Shown one piece after another: positions 26,725-35,000 of a stretch of 64,000 bases of DNA (within the stretch, counting starts at the first letter, position 1; every line of letters begins with the position of its first letter). The position numbers and the translations under genes are program-made. Source of the stretch: Psychrobacillus sp. FSL K6-2836 (GTDB lineage: Bacteria > Bacillota > Bacilli > Bacillales_A > Planococcaceae). The notes under the pieces are model-generated. The model was not told the DNA's origin, made no database searches, and saw only the letters and a program-made list of their open reading frames with translations. The DNA is taken from positions 1-64,000 of the forward strand of contig NZ_JBBOOM010000002.1 in assembly GCF_038003085.1 (NCBI RefSeq), read 5' to 3'.

Positions 26725-28185
26725 TCAAAACGGAATGACTTCCACGGTTTTTGAAGCAATGTTCGAGAGAAACGTTTGATCGTGTTCTACAAACAATAGA
26801 GTAGGTTTATTCTCCAATATCATTGTTTCAATTTGCGTTTGGTTAAAGACATCCAAATAATTTAATGGCTCATCCCAAATATAAAACTCAGCTGATAATC
26901 CTAAAGATTTCGCAAACTCCACCTTTTTCTTTTGACCGTTACTCATATATTCAACCGGAACATTAAATAGATCACGTTCAACTCCTAAGATTCTAAGGTT
27001 ATTGAGAAATAGTGTGTAGTCAATATTATTTTCATGAGCGAAATCCTTTAACAAGCCGGTATTGTCGTCATGATTTTGACGAATAATGCTTTTGGAGAGT
27101 CCTTGAGGTATTATCATTTCTCCACTAATTATGCCAACAGACTGTTGCTGGATTAAATAATTTAAAATGGATGTTTTACCACTGCCATTTGGTCCAACAA
27201 GACCTACTTGTTCTCCTTGATATATATCAAATGTAATGGGATGAAATAGCTGCTTTTCACCATAACTTAAAGTAAAGTTTTGAACACGAAGAACGGGATT
27301 TCGATGGCTGAATATACAGTTCAATGTTAAATTACTAATCGTTTCAATATTTTTTAAGAGCTTTGTCTTTTCTTCAATTTTGGTTATCGTTCGTTTTTCA
27401 ATAGCTTTGGACCTTTTCATCATACGAGCAGCTTGTGCATTTGCAAACGCATCATTTCCAGATGTGTTTTCTTTATGAATTGCCCAATCAGCTTTTTCCC
27501 TTGAAGTTTTTTTCAACCTGTCGATCTCTTCTTTGATAGATTTGTTTTGTGCGACTTCATATTTATCTCGCAATTCTTTTTGTTGCTCATAAATAGAAAA
27601 ATGTCCTTTAAAGATTGTTAATTGGCTTTTTTCAATAACTAAAACGTGGTCTACAACTTCATCGACAAAATTTCTATCATGGCTTACAACAATATAGCCC
27701 TTCTTCTTTTTCAAATATTCAGATACAATTTTTCGCGCTTCGATGTCCAAATGATTCGTTGGTTCGTCTAAAAGGGGATACCGGGATTCTTCACAAAATA
27801 GTGCAGCTAATAATACCTTCGTTTGTTCACCACCAGATAATTGTTCAAATGGTTGCCATAAAATATCTTTATCTAACGAAAGTAATTGACACTCTCGCTC
27901 AAGTTTCCACAATTCTACTGGCACAATTTCGTCAATCGCATAGTACGTTAAGTTTTCCTTGCTCGGTATGTGTTGGGGAAAATAAACAAAATCTACATCA
28001 CAAATGATTTCACCAACAAAGGCATAATTTTTCATAAGTAAGTTTAATAGTGTTGTTTTACCACGACCATTTCGTCCGATTAAACCAAGTCGCCACTTTG
28101 TATCAATATTTAAATTGACCTTTTGAAATATCGGTTGATCAAGTGCATCAAATCCGAAACTCAAATTTTTAATTTCTATTGGCAT
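26725..28185 (-). CDS. ABC-F ribosome-protection protein, Vga/Lsa-like
   Basis: A 486-residue soluble protein with two ATPase domains: Walker A GRNGRGKTT and GPNGSGKTS, signatures LSGGEQ and MSNGQKK, Walker B LLDEPTNHLD and WDEPLNYLD. The domains are joined by a charged linker (KEEIDRLKKTSREKADW). No membrane segments: it is an ABC-F protein that displaces drugs from the ribosome, of the type giving lincosamide/pleuromutilin/streptogramin A protection. The ATG 28185 follows GGAGG. An in-frame extension from 28290 also has a ribosome site. Confidence 0.85.
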   Translation of the reverse strand: MPIEIKNLSFGFDALDQPIFQKVNLNIDTKWRLGLIGRNGRGKTTLLNLLMKNYAFVGEIICDVDFVYFPQHIPSKENLTYYAIDEIVPVELWKLERECQLLSLDKDILWQPFEQLSGGEQTKVLLAALFCEESRYPLLDEPTNHLDIEARKIVSEYLKKKKGYIVVSHDRNFVDEVVDHVLVIEKSQLTIFKGHFSIYEQQKELRDKYEVAQNKSIKEEIDRLKKTSREKADWAIHKENTSGNDAFANAQAARMMKRSKAIEKRTITKIEEKTKLLKNIETISNLTLNCIFSHRNPVLRVQNFTLSYGEKQLFHPITFDIYQGEQVGLVGPNGSGKTSILNYLIQQQSVGIISGEMIIPQGLSKSIIRQNHDDNTGLLKDFAHENNIDYTLFLNNLRILGVERDLFNVPVEYMSNGQKKKVEFAKSLGLSAEFYIWDEPLNYLDVFNQTQIETMILENKPTLLFVEHDQTFLSNIASKTVEVIPF

Positions 28186-28420
28186 TATAAGATCGCCTCC
28201 AATTTTATTTATTGCCAAAGGTATTGGAGATGATTTTAAGCTTATTTTGCATGCTATCATTCCAATCGTTTGGCTTGAATGCATACGCATAGACAAATAA
28301 AAACCTCCTGAAAAAATTCAGAAGGATTAGAGTTTACTATCAACTAAGCCTTCAAAAGGCTTAGTTAGGTATAATAAATGGGCAGACTAATCCTATTTTA
28401 AGTGAAAATGAGTATACATT
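28186..28420 (-). promoter_or_regulatory. Transcription attenuator of the ABC-F gene
   Basis: On the minus strand, in order: GGATTAG (28393-28387); a strong hairpin with arms AACTAAGCC and GGCTTAGTT (28366-28342); CTAATCC (28330-28324); and an intrinsic terminator with arms CCTTCTGAA/TTCAGGAGG plus T-run (28325-28300). GGATTAG can pair with CTAATCC, which shares two bases with the terminator stem, so the two structures exclude each other. This fits drug-induced antitermination as known for vmlR/vga-type genes. Confidence 0.7.
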
Positions 28421-28456
28421 TTACGTGTAAAATAGAATTATTTGTTCATCGACCAT
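28421..28456 (-). CDS. Leader peptide of the ABC-F gene
   Basis: An 11-codon frame, MVDEQIILFYT, starting behind AAAGGATG and ending about 30 bases before the attenuator stems. Stalling of a ribosome here by an antibiotic would favour the antiterminator. Too short to judge by homology; position and ribosome site are the evidence. Confidence 0.6.
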   Translation of the reverse strand: MVDEQIILFYT

Positions 28457-28624
28457 TCATCATCCTTTCAAATATATTACAGTAATTATAATATTTATTG
28501 TAAGAATTTTCAATCATTAGTTTCGTGCGTTAACTTTGTGCAATATTGAATATAGTATATTTTAATTTGTAAAACGTTAAATGATTTAACTGTAAGGCTT
28601 CAGAACAAGAGAAAATAATCGCAA

Positions 28625-28709
28625 CTTATTTCACGAAAGGGGTGCTTTACTTCAAGAAGGGATAAAGCTTTTTTTTATTGAACTAAAGCGGCAAGTGAGT
28701 TTGATAAGC
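28625..28709 (+). repeat. Cassette repeat, hairpin class 1
   Basis: Box A weak (ACGAAAGGGGTGC), terminator GCTTTACTTC..GGATAAAGC plus T-run, box B (TTATTGAACTAAAGCGGCA) and box B' (GTGAGTTTGATAAGC). Confidence 0.85.
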
Positions 28710-28954
28710 AAAATGAATATTTTATTATTTCAAATGGAAAATTTATTTAAATTGGAACTTCTGTTAATTTATAACGTATTAGGAGTAAAACAGTAGAATT
28801 CATTATGGCAAGAAGTATGTTAATGCGAATTTAATAGGGAAAAATTGTAAAGCGGATAATTTATAGAAAAATAATTTTGATTTTCTTCTTATTTTTTTAG
28901 TTGCTTGTTGAGACTAATCAAAGATCAATAAATACTAGTAGGGAGGTTCACGTC

Positions 28955-29101
28955 TTGATCGATATATTCTATCCTCTTTTTATATGTTTAGTAATTGTAT
29001 TTTGTCTTGGTGTATTAATCGAACGAAAAGGCAAAAAAGGGGAACGATTTCTCATGTATCTCATGATAACGATTCTGTTGTTCATATTATCAAGATATTA
29101 A
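28955..29101 (+). CDS. Tiny two-helix membrane protein
   Basis: A 48-residue protein: hydrophobic IDIFYPLFICLVIVFCLGVL, charged ERKGKKGERF, then a second helix LMYLMITILLFILSRY. TTG start 8 bases behind GGGAGG. Unknown. Confidence 0.6.
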   Translation: MIDIFYPLFICLVIVFCLGVLIERKGKKGERFLMYLMITILLFILSRY

Positions 29102-29185
29102 CTAGAGTGTGTTTACTAGAACATTTATGAAAATGTATCTATTAATAGAGGTTATGTTAAAGGTAAGGGTTCTTTTAGTATCGTT

Positions 29186-29231
29186 CGTGAAATATTACAC
29201 TTAAACTAACGGCGCAGGTTAGTTTAATAAG
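29186..29231 (+). repeat. Cassette repeat (fused boxes, no terminator)
   Basis: Leader GTGAAATATTACAC, then TTAAACTAACGGCGCAGG directly joined to TTAGTTTAATAAG. Box A has fused with box B', removing the terminator and box B. It sits between two cassette genes as the only separator. Confidence 0.8.
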
Positions 29232-29263
29232 AAATCTATTAAAATTGAATGGAGAATTGTAAA

Positions 29264-29782
29264 ATGGATATATTTATTGAAAAATTACATATAACAGACG
29301 CAGAAGATTTGTTAAATTTTGAAGTGGAAAACAGAACTTTTTTCGAGGAAATGGTTCCGACGCGTGGAAATGAATACTATAACCCTGAGACTTTTAAAAA
29401 AAGACATGAAGCTTTACTTGAAGAACAAGTTATTGGAGGTTCATGTTTCTATTTAATTAAAGATAAAGATAGCTCGATTCTAGGAAGAATAAATTTAGTG
29501 GATATTGATGAATATGATAAAATTGGTTATCTCGGTTACAGGGTGGGGCAAGCACATACTGGTAAAGGAATTGCTAATAAAGCATTGAAATTATTAGTAG
29601 AAACAGTATCTGACGAAGACGTAATAATGATTAAAGCTAAAACAACAACTAATAACATGGCATCCCAAAGAGTTTTAGAGAAAAATGGATTTGAGAGAAT
29701 AGGTACTAGTAGTGAAGAATTCGAAATGAATGGTCAGAGGTTAAGTTTCGTTTATTATGCTTTGAATATTTCGTCTTCTTGA
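29264..29782 (+). CDS. GNAT N-acetyltransferase, RimJ/RimL-like
   Basis: A 172-residue GNAT protein: ILGRINLVDIDEYDKIGYLGYRV, the acetyl-CoA loop HTGKGIANKAL and TNNMASQRVLEKNGFERIG. This matches ribosomal-protein or small-molecule N-acetyltransferases. The ATG at 29264 lies 9 bases behind GGAG. Substrate unknown. Confidence 0.85.
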   Translation: MDIFIEKLHITDAEDLLNFEVENRTFFEEMVPTRGNEYYNPETFKKRHEALLEEQVIGGSCFYLIKDKDSSILGRINLVDIDEYDKIGYLGYRVGQAHTGKGIANKALKLLVETVSDEDVIMIKAKTTTNNMASQRVLEKNGFERIGTSSEEFEMNGQRLSFVYYALNISSS

Positions 29783-29857
29783 ACTAACGAGGTGCTTTTC
29801 AAGAGGGAGTAAAGCTTTTTTTTATTAAACTAAAGCCGTAGAGTACTTTAAGAAGAG
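29777..29857 (+). repeat. Cassette repeat, hairpin class 1
   Basis: Box A (TTGAACTAACGAGGTGC), shortened terminator CTTTTCAAGAGGGAGTAAAG plus T-run, box B (TTATTAAACTAAAGCCG) and weak box B' (GTACTTTAAGAAG). A 13-codon frame starting at 29869 behind AGAGGGGG is probably a truncated cassette. Confidence 0.85.
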
Positions 29858-29935
29858 GGGGATTATTATGGAGTTTATTGTGCAAGTGCATGGGTTTTCT
29901 AAGTATTGAAGCCTCATCGCGGCTTTATTATTACA

Positions 29936-29985
29936 TAAAAAAAGTCAGTTCCCTTTGAAAACGTACAGAGAATTTGACTTTTTTA
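29936..29985. terminator. Terminator between cassette fragment and MFS gene
   Basis: AAAAAGTCA and TGACTTTTT arms enclose GTTCCCTTTGAAAACG and neighbouring bases; there are A- and T-runs on the outer sides. It can stop the minus-strand MFS transcript. Confidence 0.6.
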
Positions 29986-30102
29986 TTTTGAAGTTGCGCT
30001 TTGTGTATAAAATCCACGTTTCTTAATACTATTTTTGAAATCGTGTAATTTTCCCGATTTACCTGTATCTAGGCTGAACCCCAAATAGACCTTGTTCTGT
30101 GG

Positions 30103-31272
30103 TCATGTATCTGTTGAAAAAGCTGATTCTTTTTTGGCTTCTTTTCCCTTTTGGGTACTAAGCACAAAACTTACGATTGCTGCAACGCTACAAACATATG
30201 GAAGTAAAGAATATCCCCAATTAGATATGACAAAACCTCCAGTTATTGAACCAATGGTAATACCAATATACAGAGCCGTATTATTCCATGCCATAACAAT
30301 TCCTCGTTCTTTTGGATATTCCACCGTTAATCGTGCTTGGTATGATGTAAATCCTGCATACCCAACCAAAGCCCAAATAAACAGAAAGAAATAGATCCAA
30401 TCTCCTGATGAGAAGAATATCCCTAAACAAGTGAGTACTACAGTCAAGAAAATTAGCGTAGCCTTTGATATTTTCCTTTCTCCGAATTTATCTGTTAATT
30501 TTCCACTTGAAAGGCTTCCTAAAACAGCTCCGACACCATAAAAAGTAACAGCTAATGCGATTTCTGAAGTCGAGAATCTATTTTCGGAGTATAGAGCTGC
30601 ACCTAAATAAACATAAAGGGTATACATTGAAATCGCCCAAATGGTAGTAACACTTACGGAACCAATTATTCTTAGAAGATTTCCTTTTAATAGATTTCTT
30701 GTTAAATCACTTTTAGGAATAGACTCCCATGTTTTGAAATTCACTACCGCCAATACGGCTCCTATGATTGCCATTACTACAAATACCGAACGCCAACCAA
30801 GAAAATGCTCTAATGCCGTGCCGATTGGAGCACCTGCCCAAAGAGCCGTTAAGTGTCCTGAGACGACAATCGAAAGCCATGTTCCTCTTCGATTTGGTGG
30901 CGCAATATCTCCAATGATTGCGTATATCAAAGGAGTGATTGAAGCAACGGACAAACCAGCTAAAATACGACTAACAATTAGCAATAAAAATGAAGAAGCA
31001 TAAGCAGTAAGTGCGTTAGAGAATACGAACAGTATTAAACCAAACGTAATAAATGTTCTGCGTCCCTTTTTATCTGAAAGCCATCCAAATAAAGGAGCCG
31101 AAAAAGCATATGTAACCGCAAAAACAGTTACCATCCATCCAGCCGTCGCTGGACTAACCTTAAATGCTTCCGAAATGAACGGTAATAACGGTGATACCAC
31201 AAATAAGTCAGTCCCCATTAGAAACAAAGTTATCCAACCAACGCTTAAACTTACCTTTCCTTCCAACTTCAT
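30103..31272 (-). CDS. MFS transporter (drug/sugar efflux type)
   Basis: A 389-residue membrane protein with about 12 helices. Motif A is visible as GWLSDKKGRRTF after helix 2, and a second copy GKLTDKFGERKISK sits in the middle loop. It belongs to the DHA1/AraJ-type efflux group. The ATG 31272 follows GGAGGAATAT; an upstream in-frame extension lacks a better site. Substrate unknown. Confidence 0.85.
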   Translation of the reverse strand: MKLEGKVSLSVGWITLFLMGTDLFVVSPLLPFISEAFKVSPATAGWMVTVFAVTYAFSAPLFGWLSDKKGRRTFITFGLILFVFSNALTAYASSFLLLIVSRILAGLSVASITPLIYAIIGDIAPPNRRGTWLSIVVSGHLTALWAGAPIGTALEHFLGWRSVFVVMAIIGAVLAVVNFKTWESIPKSDLTRNLLKGNLLRIIGSVSVTTIWAISMYTLYVYLGAALYSENRFSTSEIALAVTFYGVGAVLGSLSSGKLTDKFGERKISKATLIFLTVVLTCLGIFFSSGDWIYFFLFIWALVGYAGFTSYQARLTVEYPKERGIVMAWNNTALYIGITIGSITGGFVISNWGYSLLPYVCSVAAIVSFVLSTQKGKEAKKESAFSTDT

Positions 31273-31469
31273 ATATTCCTCCATAGAAAAAATATTTCTA
31301 CATGTATATTCTCTAGGGGGCAAAAAAAGAATTTATGTAAGTTTTAAAGGTTTTTTATTATTTTGTTACTGCCGTTTATTGAATAACTGAGAGTTTCGAT
31401 ACACTTTCTAATAATTCTTTATCTTATTCAAGAAATGCGCCCTTTAATTGAATAACTGAAACGGACCTT

Positions 31470-31798
31470 ATTCTATATAAGGTAAACGACTAAATTCGGG
31501 TAGAAGCAGACATCGGTGCTGATGCTATATGGTGCAATAAATGTCTTTGTAACTTTGAAATTACATATGTTCCGATTTCAAGTAAGTAAAAATCAGAATT
31601 AGCAGAATGGATATCGAAATATGGTGAGTGGATTGATTGGGCTAATGATGGAATAGTTCCTAATGGGATTGAACTTGAAGAGGTACATAATAAACAAGGA
31701 TTAAAGCTAACAGAAAAAGTAAAGAAGGAACTTGAAGGAAAATATAAAGTTTCATTTAAGCCTTCCACATTCGCAAAAAGACATGGAAATAGAAAATA
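31470..31798 (+). pseudogene. Decayed small cytosolic protein gene
   Basis: One frame reads EADIGADAIWCNKCLCNFEITYVPISSK, a TAA at 31587-31589, then ELAEWISKYGEWIDWANDGIVPNGIELEEVHNKQGLKLTEKVKKELEGKYKVSFKPSTFAKRHG (each part shown only in outline by ends). The beginning is out of frame. A known small Bacillales protein type of unknown role, inactivated by a stop and a frameshift. Confidence 0.6.
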
Positions 31799-31804
31799 AG
31801 AAAC

Positions 31805-31884
31805 TGTACTAACGGGTGCTTCACTTCAAGAAGGAGTAAAGCCTTTTTTCTTATTGAACTAAAGCAGCAGTTTAGTAAAAGAGG
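31805..31884 (+). repeat. Cassette repeat, hairpin class 1 (full)
   Basis: Box A (TGTACTAACGGGTGC), terminator GCTTCACTTC..GAGTAAAGC plus T-run, box B (CTTATTGAACTAAAGCAGCAG) and box B' (TTTAGTAAAAGAGG). Confidence 0.92.
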
Positions 31885-32096
31885 GATTTTAAACACAATA
31901 CTACTTAGCTTCTGTTTTTGAAAAAATGAGATCGTCCTGGAAAGACTTTTTATAAGCACTCAGAATTACCAATAATATTCAGGAGTGTTTGGCGGCAAAA
32001 AGGAAAGAGGAAAGAGGAAAACATATTTCTTCGCAACTTTATGGCGATATATGGATATACCAAAAAGGTGCACTCTAACTGAGTGCACCACTTGTT

Positions 32097-32843
32097 TTAA
32101 GAATTGTATATTTCTCTGTTCATATTCACAATATCTTTATGTGAAAATTCAACTTCCTTTTTTTCTGCAAAGAGCTCTGCAAACCTTTCCATCACCATAT
32201 CTCGTAGTAAGGGTGCTTTTTCTTTATTTGCCTTTTTTAATGCTTTCGTTAGTTCATCTTTTGTTAGCTCTGTGCAGTAAGCAGGAGTTCCTGGTTGTTG
32301 TCTCCAAGAATCACTTAAAGAACCACTATCTACCGTGTCGAAGCCTAGCTCGTTTACTACGTCCATGATTACTTGTTTTTGTGACAGATCATCACCAGCA
32401 ATTGCCATAGCAATTCGTCCACTAGTACCTTCGGAAGTTCCTTCATTTTCTAAAGTATAAGCTAATAAATTGTTGAAAGCTTTGATGATAGGTCTTCCTA
32501 ATTGATTCGAAACCCAAACGCTTTCAATTATCCCGTTCTCAATTTCTTCAATTTTATCATCTCTAAAAGGATAGTAATTTGAAGTATCTACAACGATTAC
32601 TTCCTCTCCAATTTGATCGATAATGTTCCGAATGCTTGGCATTGCTATTAAAGGGAGAGAGATTATAAGAACTTCAATATTTGTAATCGCATCCTCTACA
32701 CGTATAGGTGTTCCAGCAAGCTCTTTTCCTTCTAAATGTTCAATTCCTCGGGCATCTGCAATTTTGACATCATGTCCATTCTTTACTAATTTTTTAGAAA
32801 TAATTGATCCTATTGCTCCTGCACCTATAATTCCAAATCTCAT
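32097..32843 (-). CDS. NAD(P)-binding F420-reductase-like enzyme
   Basis: A 248-residue protein with an N-terminal Rossmann fold (GIIGAGAIGSIISKKL) and the outline of NADP:F420 oxidoreductase-like proteins (VVDTSNYYPFRD, KAFNNLLAYTL, FDTVDSGSL). Bacillales do not usually make F420, so it probably reduces another substrate with NADPH. It is divergent from an HxlR regulator gene, which likely controls it. Confidence 0.8.
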   Translation of the reverse strand: MRFGIIGAGAIGSIISKKLVKNGHDVKIADARGIEHLEGKELAGTPIRVEDAITNIEVLIISLPLIAMPSIRNIIDQIGEEVIVVDTSNYYPFRDDKIEEIENGIIESVWVSNQLGRPIIKAFNNLLAYTLENEGTSEGTSGRIAMAIAGDDLSQKQVIMDVVNELGFDTVDSGSLSDSWRQQPGTPAYCTELTKDELTKALKKANKEKAPLLRDMVMERFAELFAEKKEVEFSHKDIVNMNREIYNS

Positions 32844-33032
32844 TATTGTTCCTCCTAAATATAACTTTGCTCGATTATGATTTAATATCAGTTATGGAAT
32901 TTTCCAATTTCCCCAACACGAAATTGTCTACATCCCTTTTTTTGTAATCATTAGATAATTGAGTGTTTTGTTTCTTAATAATATAATAAACTCATTACTC
33001 TTATTTTTGAAGTAGGCAACAAAAAATGACAT

Positions 33033-33050
33033 AGTACACTTTTTTGTACT
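33033..33050 (+). promoter_or_regulatory. Palindromic operator in divergent promoter
   Basis: AGTACA-CTTTTT-TGTACT lies 25 bases before the HxlR-family gene and within the spacer shared with the divergent oxidoreductase gene. HxlR proteins bind such spaced GTAC palindromes, so this is the likely operator. Confidence 0.65.
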
Positions 33051-33074
33051 TTATAAAAGAAAAGGGATGTAAGT

Positions 33075-33434
33075 ATGGCTAGAATATGCAAGGATGGATT
33101 TGAAAAAAAGTTTATTAAGGAGCAAAGAGACGTTTATGGTATTGCGTATACCCAAAATATGCTTTCAGGACGTTGGAAGTCTCTTATTCTTTGGTTTTTA
33201 AAAACAAGAGAACATCGTTATAGTGAAATTAAAGCTTTTTTATGGGATATTTCACAAGGTTCTCTTACAAAACAGTTGAGAGAATTAGAAACAGATGGAT
33301 TAATTAAACGAGAGGTTTTTCCTGAAGTACCTCCACGTGTTGAATATTCATTAACAACTAAAGGTCGTGAATTTATCCCAATACTTGATATGATGGAGAA
33401 TTTCGGCAAAAAATTCGGTGAGAAACCTGAGTGA
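33075..33434 (+). CDS. HxlR-family transcriptional regulator
   Basis: A 119-residue winged-helix regulator: GRWKSLILWFLKTREHRYSEIKAFLWDISQGSLTKQLRELETDGLIKREVF, then PRVEYSLTTKGREF (quoted in parts). A cysteine near the N-terminus (RICKDGF) is where redox or electrophile-sensing HxlR proteins such as HypR carry theirs. This suggests stress sensing coupled to the divergent reductase. Confidence 0.85.
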   Translation: MARICKDGFEKKFIKEQRDVYGIAYTQNMLSGRWKSLILWFLKTREHRYSEIKAFLWDISQGSLTKQLRELETDGLIKREVFPEVPPRVEYSLTTKGREFIPILDMMENFGKKFGEKPE

Positions 33435-33466
33435 AATAGAATGATATTTTTTATTAATTGAGCCGA

Positions 33467-33565
33467 CATTGTGAAGTGTTGTACTTAAATTAACGGGTGC
33501 TTTACTTCAATAAGGGTAAAGCATTTTTTCTTATTGAACTAACGAAGCAGTTTAGTTTAATAAGG
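33467..33565 (+). repeat. Cassette repeat, hairpin class 1 (full, with leader)
   Basis: Leader CATTGTGAAGTGTTGTAC, box A (TTAAATTAACGGGTGC), terminator GCTTTACTTC..GGGTAAAGC plus T-run, box B (CTTATTGAACTAACGAAGCAG) and box B' (TTTAGTTTAATAAGG). Confidence 0.95.
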
Positions 33566-33608
33566 AACGTAAAGGGTTTTTCTGAAATAATGGGGGGCGA
33601 AGTATGAA

Positions 33609-33755
33609 ATGGGAAATTTTTTATTGAGTGCATTAATCATTCTTGTTGCTATAATACTTAGTATTATTACTGGGAGTTTTATTGCAATTTTATCTTATTG
33701 GATTTTATCAGGATTGCTAATATATTTGCTTTTTAAAGAAAAAGAAGAAGAATAA
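33609..33755 (+). CDS. Tiny two-helix membrane protein
   Basis: A 48-residue protein: MGNFLLSALIILVAIILSII, then TGSFIAILSYWILSGLLIYL and a charged end FKEKEEE. GGGGGGCG lies 11 bases before this ATG. Sits alone between two full repeats, making one of the smallest complete cassettes here (about 300 bp). Function unknown. Confidence 0.65.
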   Translation: MGNFLLSALIILVAIILSIITGSFIAILSYWILSGLLIYLLFKEKEEE

Positions 33756-33780
33756 TACCAAAATAATAAAAATTTTATTG

Positions 33781-33859
33781 TACTAACGGGTGCTTTACTT
33801 CAGAAGGAGTAAAGCCTTTTTCCTTATTGAACTAAAGGGGCAGGTTAGTTTAATAAGGA
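33781..33859 (+). repeat. Cassette repeat, hairpin class 1 (full)
   Basis: Box A (TGTACTAACGGGTGC), terminator GCTTTACTTC..GAGTAAAGC plus T-run, box B (CTTATTGAACTAAAGGGGCAG) and box B' (GTTAGTTTAATAAGG). Confidence 0.95.
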
Positions 33860-33904
33860 TTTAAGACTTGTTGTAGGAAAAGAACCTATAAGGTGGTTGA
33901 TAAT

Positions 33905-34369
33905 GTGCAAACTAATGCATTATTTTATAAGATACAAGAAGGAACTGTTTCGATTGAGGACTATGTAAATTGGTCGCATAACTTATTAGAAAATGATGTG
34001 TCATCAACATCCGTAAGTATAATTTCTTCATTTTCATTTGGAGACAGTATTTTCGAAGTGGAAGTTTATTTTAATAGAGCTTTAAATGAGTTGGAAATAC
34101 ATAAACCAACCTTTGAGGTGTGTTCTAGAGCTTATATAGGTCATTTAGCTAATAAAATAATACAAGCAAATAACCATTTAATGATATTTGATTTAGCTTA
34201 TATGATTTTTCGGATTGTTTCGGATTTGCATTATCCAGATGATTTGATGGAGTGGTATGAAATAAGTGAAATGATTGATGAATTACGATATGGTGATACA
34301 CCCACAGAGTTTAATATAGACGGAGTAATATCAAGGATTAAAAATGAGACAAATATCTTGTTAGGGTAA
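33905..34369 (+). CDS. Cytosolic protein, unknown
   Basis: A 154-residue, mostly helical acidic protein (ALFYKIQEGTVSIEDYVNWS, SYIGHLANKI-like middle, HYPDDLMEWYEISEMIDELR end). GTG 33905 is 8 bases behind AGGTGG; an earlier in-frame GTG overlaps that site. Small acidic helical proteins like this are common as immunity proteins, but nothing here proves it. Confidence 0.6.
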   Translation: MQTNALFYKIQEGTVSIEDYVNWSHNLLENDVSSTSVSIISSFSFGDSIFEVEVYFNRALNELEIHKPTFEVCSRAYIGHLANKIIQANNHLMIFDLAYMIFRIVSDLHYPDDLMEWYEISEMIDELRYGDTPTEFNIDGVISRIKNETNILLG

Positions 34370-34392
34370 AATGGCATGTAATTCATCTTCAA

Positions 34393-34599
34393 CTCCCATG
34401 ATATTTAAAAAATGCTTAAAATCAACAAAATTGCATAACAAAAGAGACTCAGAAATAGCTTTTTTAAAAAAAGGCTGAGCCTTCAGATTGTTTATATTAA
34501 GTTGAAAGGTAGATCAAGAATCAACCCCATTCTTGTTAGAATAAAGGCAGGCTGGTGCAATAACCAGAGTAGGATTAATCTCCCATGAGTGCTACTCGT
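34393..34599 (+). mobile_element. Solo IS110 guide-RNA element, truncated
   Basis: Begins at the CT of box A (CATCTTCAACT) and matches the solo element at 47963 for about 200 bases, including the donor-match CTCCCATGA. It then breaks off at GCTACTCGT and goes straight into another repeat leader (TGTGAAATATTGTAC). The target loop and right end are deleted. A complete copy follows in tandem. Confidence 0.8.
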
Positions 34600-34620
34600 T
34601 TGTGAAATATTGTACTTAAA

Positions 34621-35000
34621 CTCCCATGAAAATTAAAACACGCTCATAATCTATAAAATTGCATAACAAAAGAGACTCAGAATAAGCTTTTTTTAAAAAA
34701 AAGCTGAGCCTTCAGAACGTTTATATGGAGTTAAATAGTAAATCAGATACCAACTCCATTCATCTTAGAATAAAGGCAGGCTGGTGCAATAACCAGAGTA
34801 GGATTAATCTCTCATGATTGCTACTCGTATAGAGTGCGACAGTCTGTGATGCACCGTGGTCGTTGGAGTCAGACTAACGGAAGGGCTCTAAGGCACCATA
34901 GTTCATCGACCTTCTTCGCCAGCCATACTGAACTATACCCGTTCTGTAACAATTTTCATCCTCTGTGGTGCAGCGTTTTTTTTTTGCTGCATGGGTGGCT
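34621..35000 (+). mobile_element. Solo IS110 guide-RNA element, complete
   Basis: A 380-bp element with the same ends as the 1594-bp IS110 copies (CTCCCATGAAAATTAAAA at left, ATGGGTGGCT at right), inserted in box A with CT at both junctions. It has no transposase. The left 170 bases are unique to this family and hold a hairpin (GACTCAG / CTGAGCC). The right 210 bases carry the guide-RNA region with target match ACTAACGG, donor match CTCCCATGA and 5' stem GCAGC/GCTGC. It would need a transposase in trans. Confidence 0.85.

Noticed and set aside
30641-31003. Plus-strand frame of 120 codons
   Set aside because: Antisense of the MFS transporter gene; low complexity, no ribosome site.
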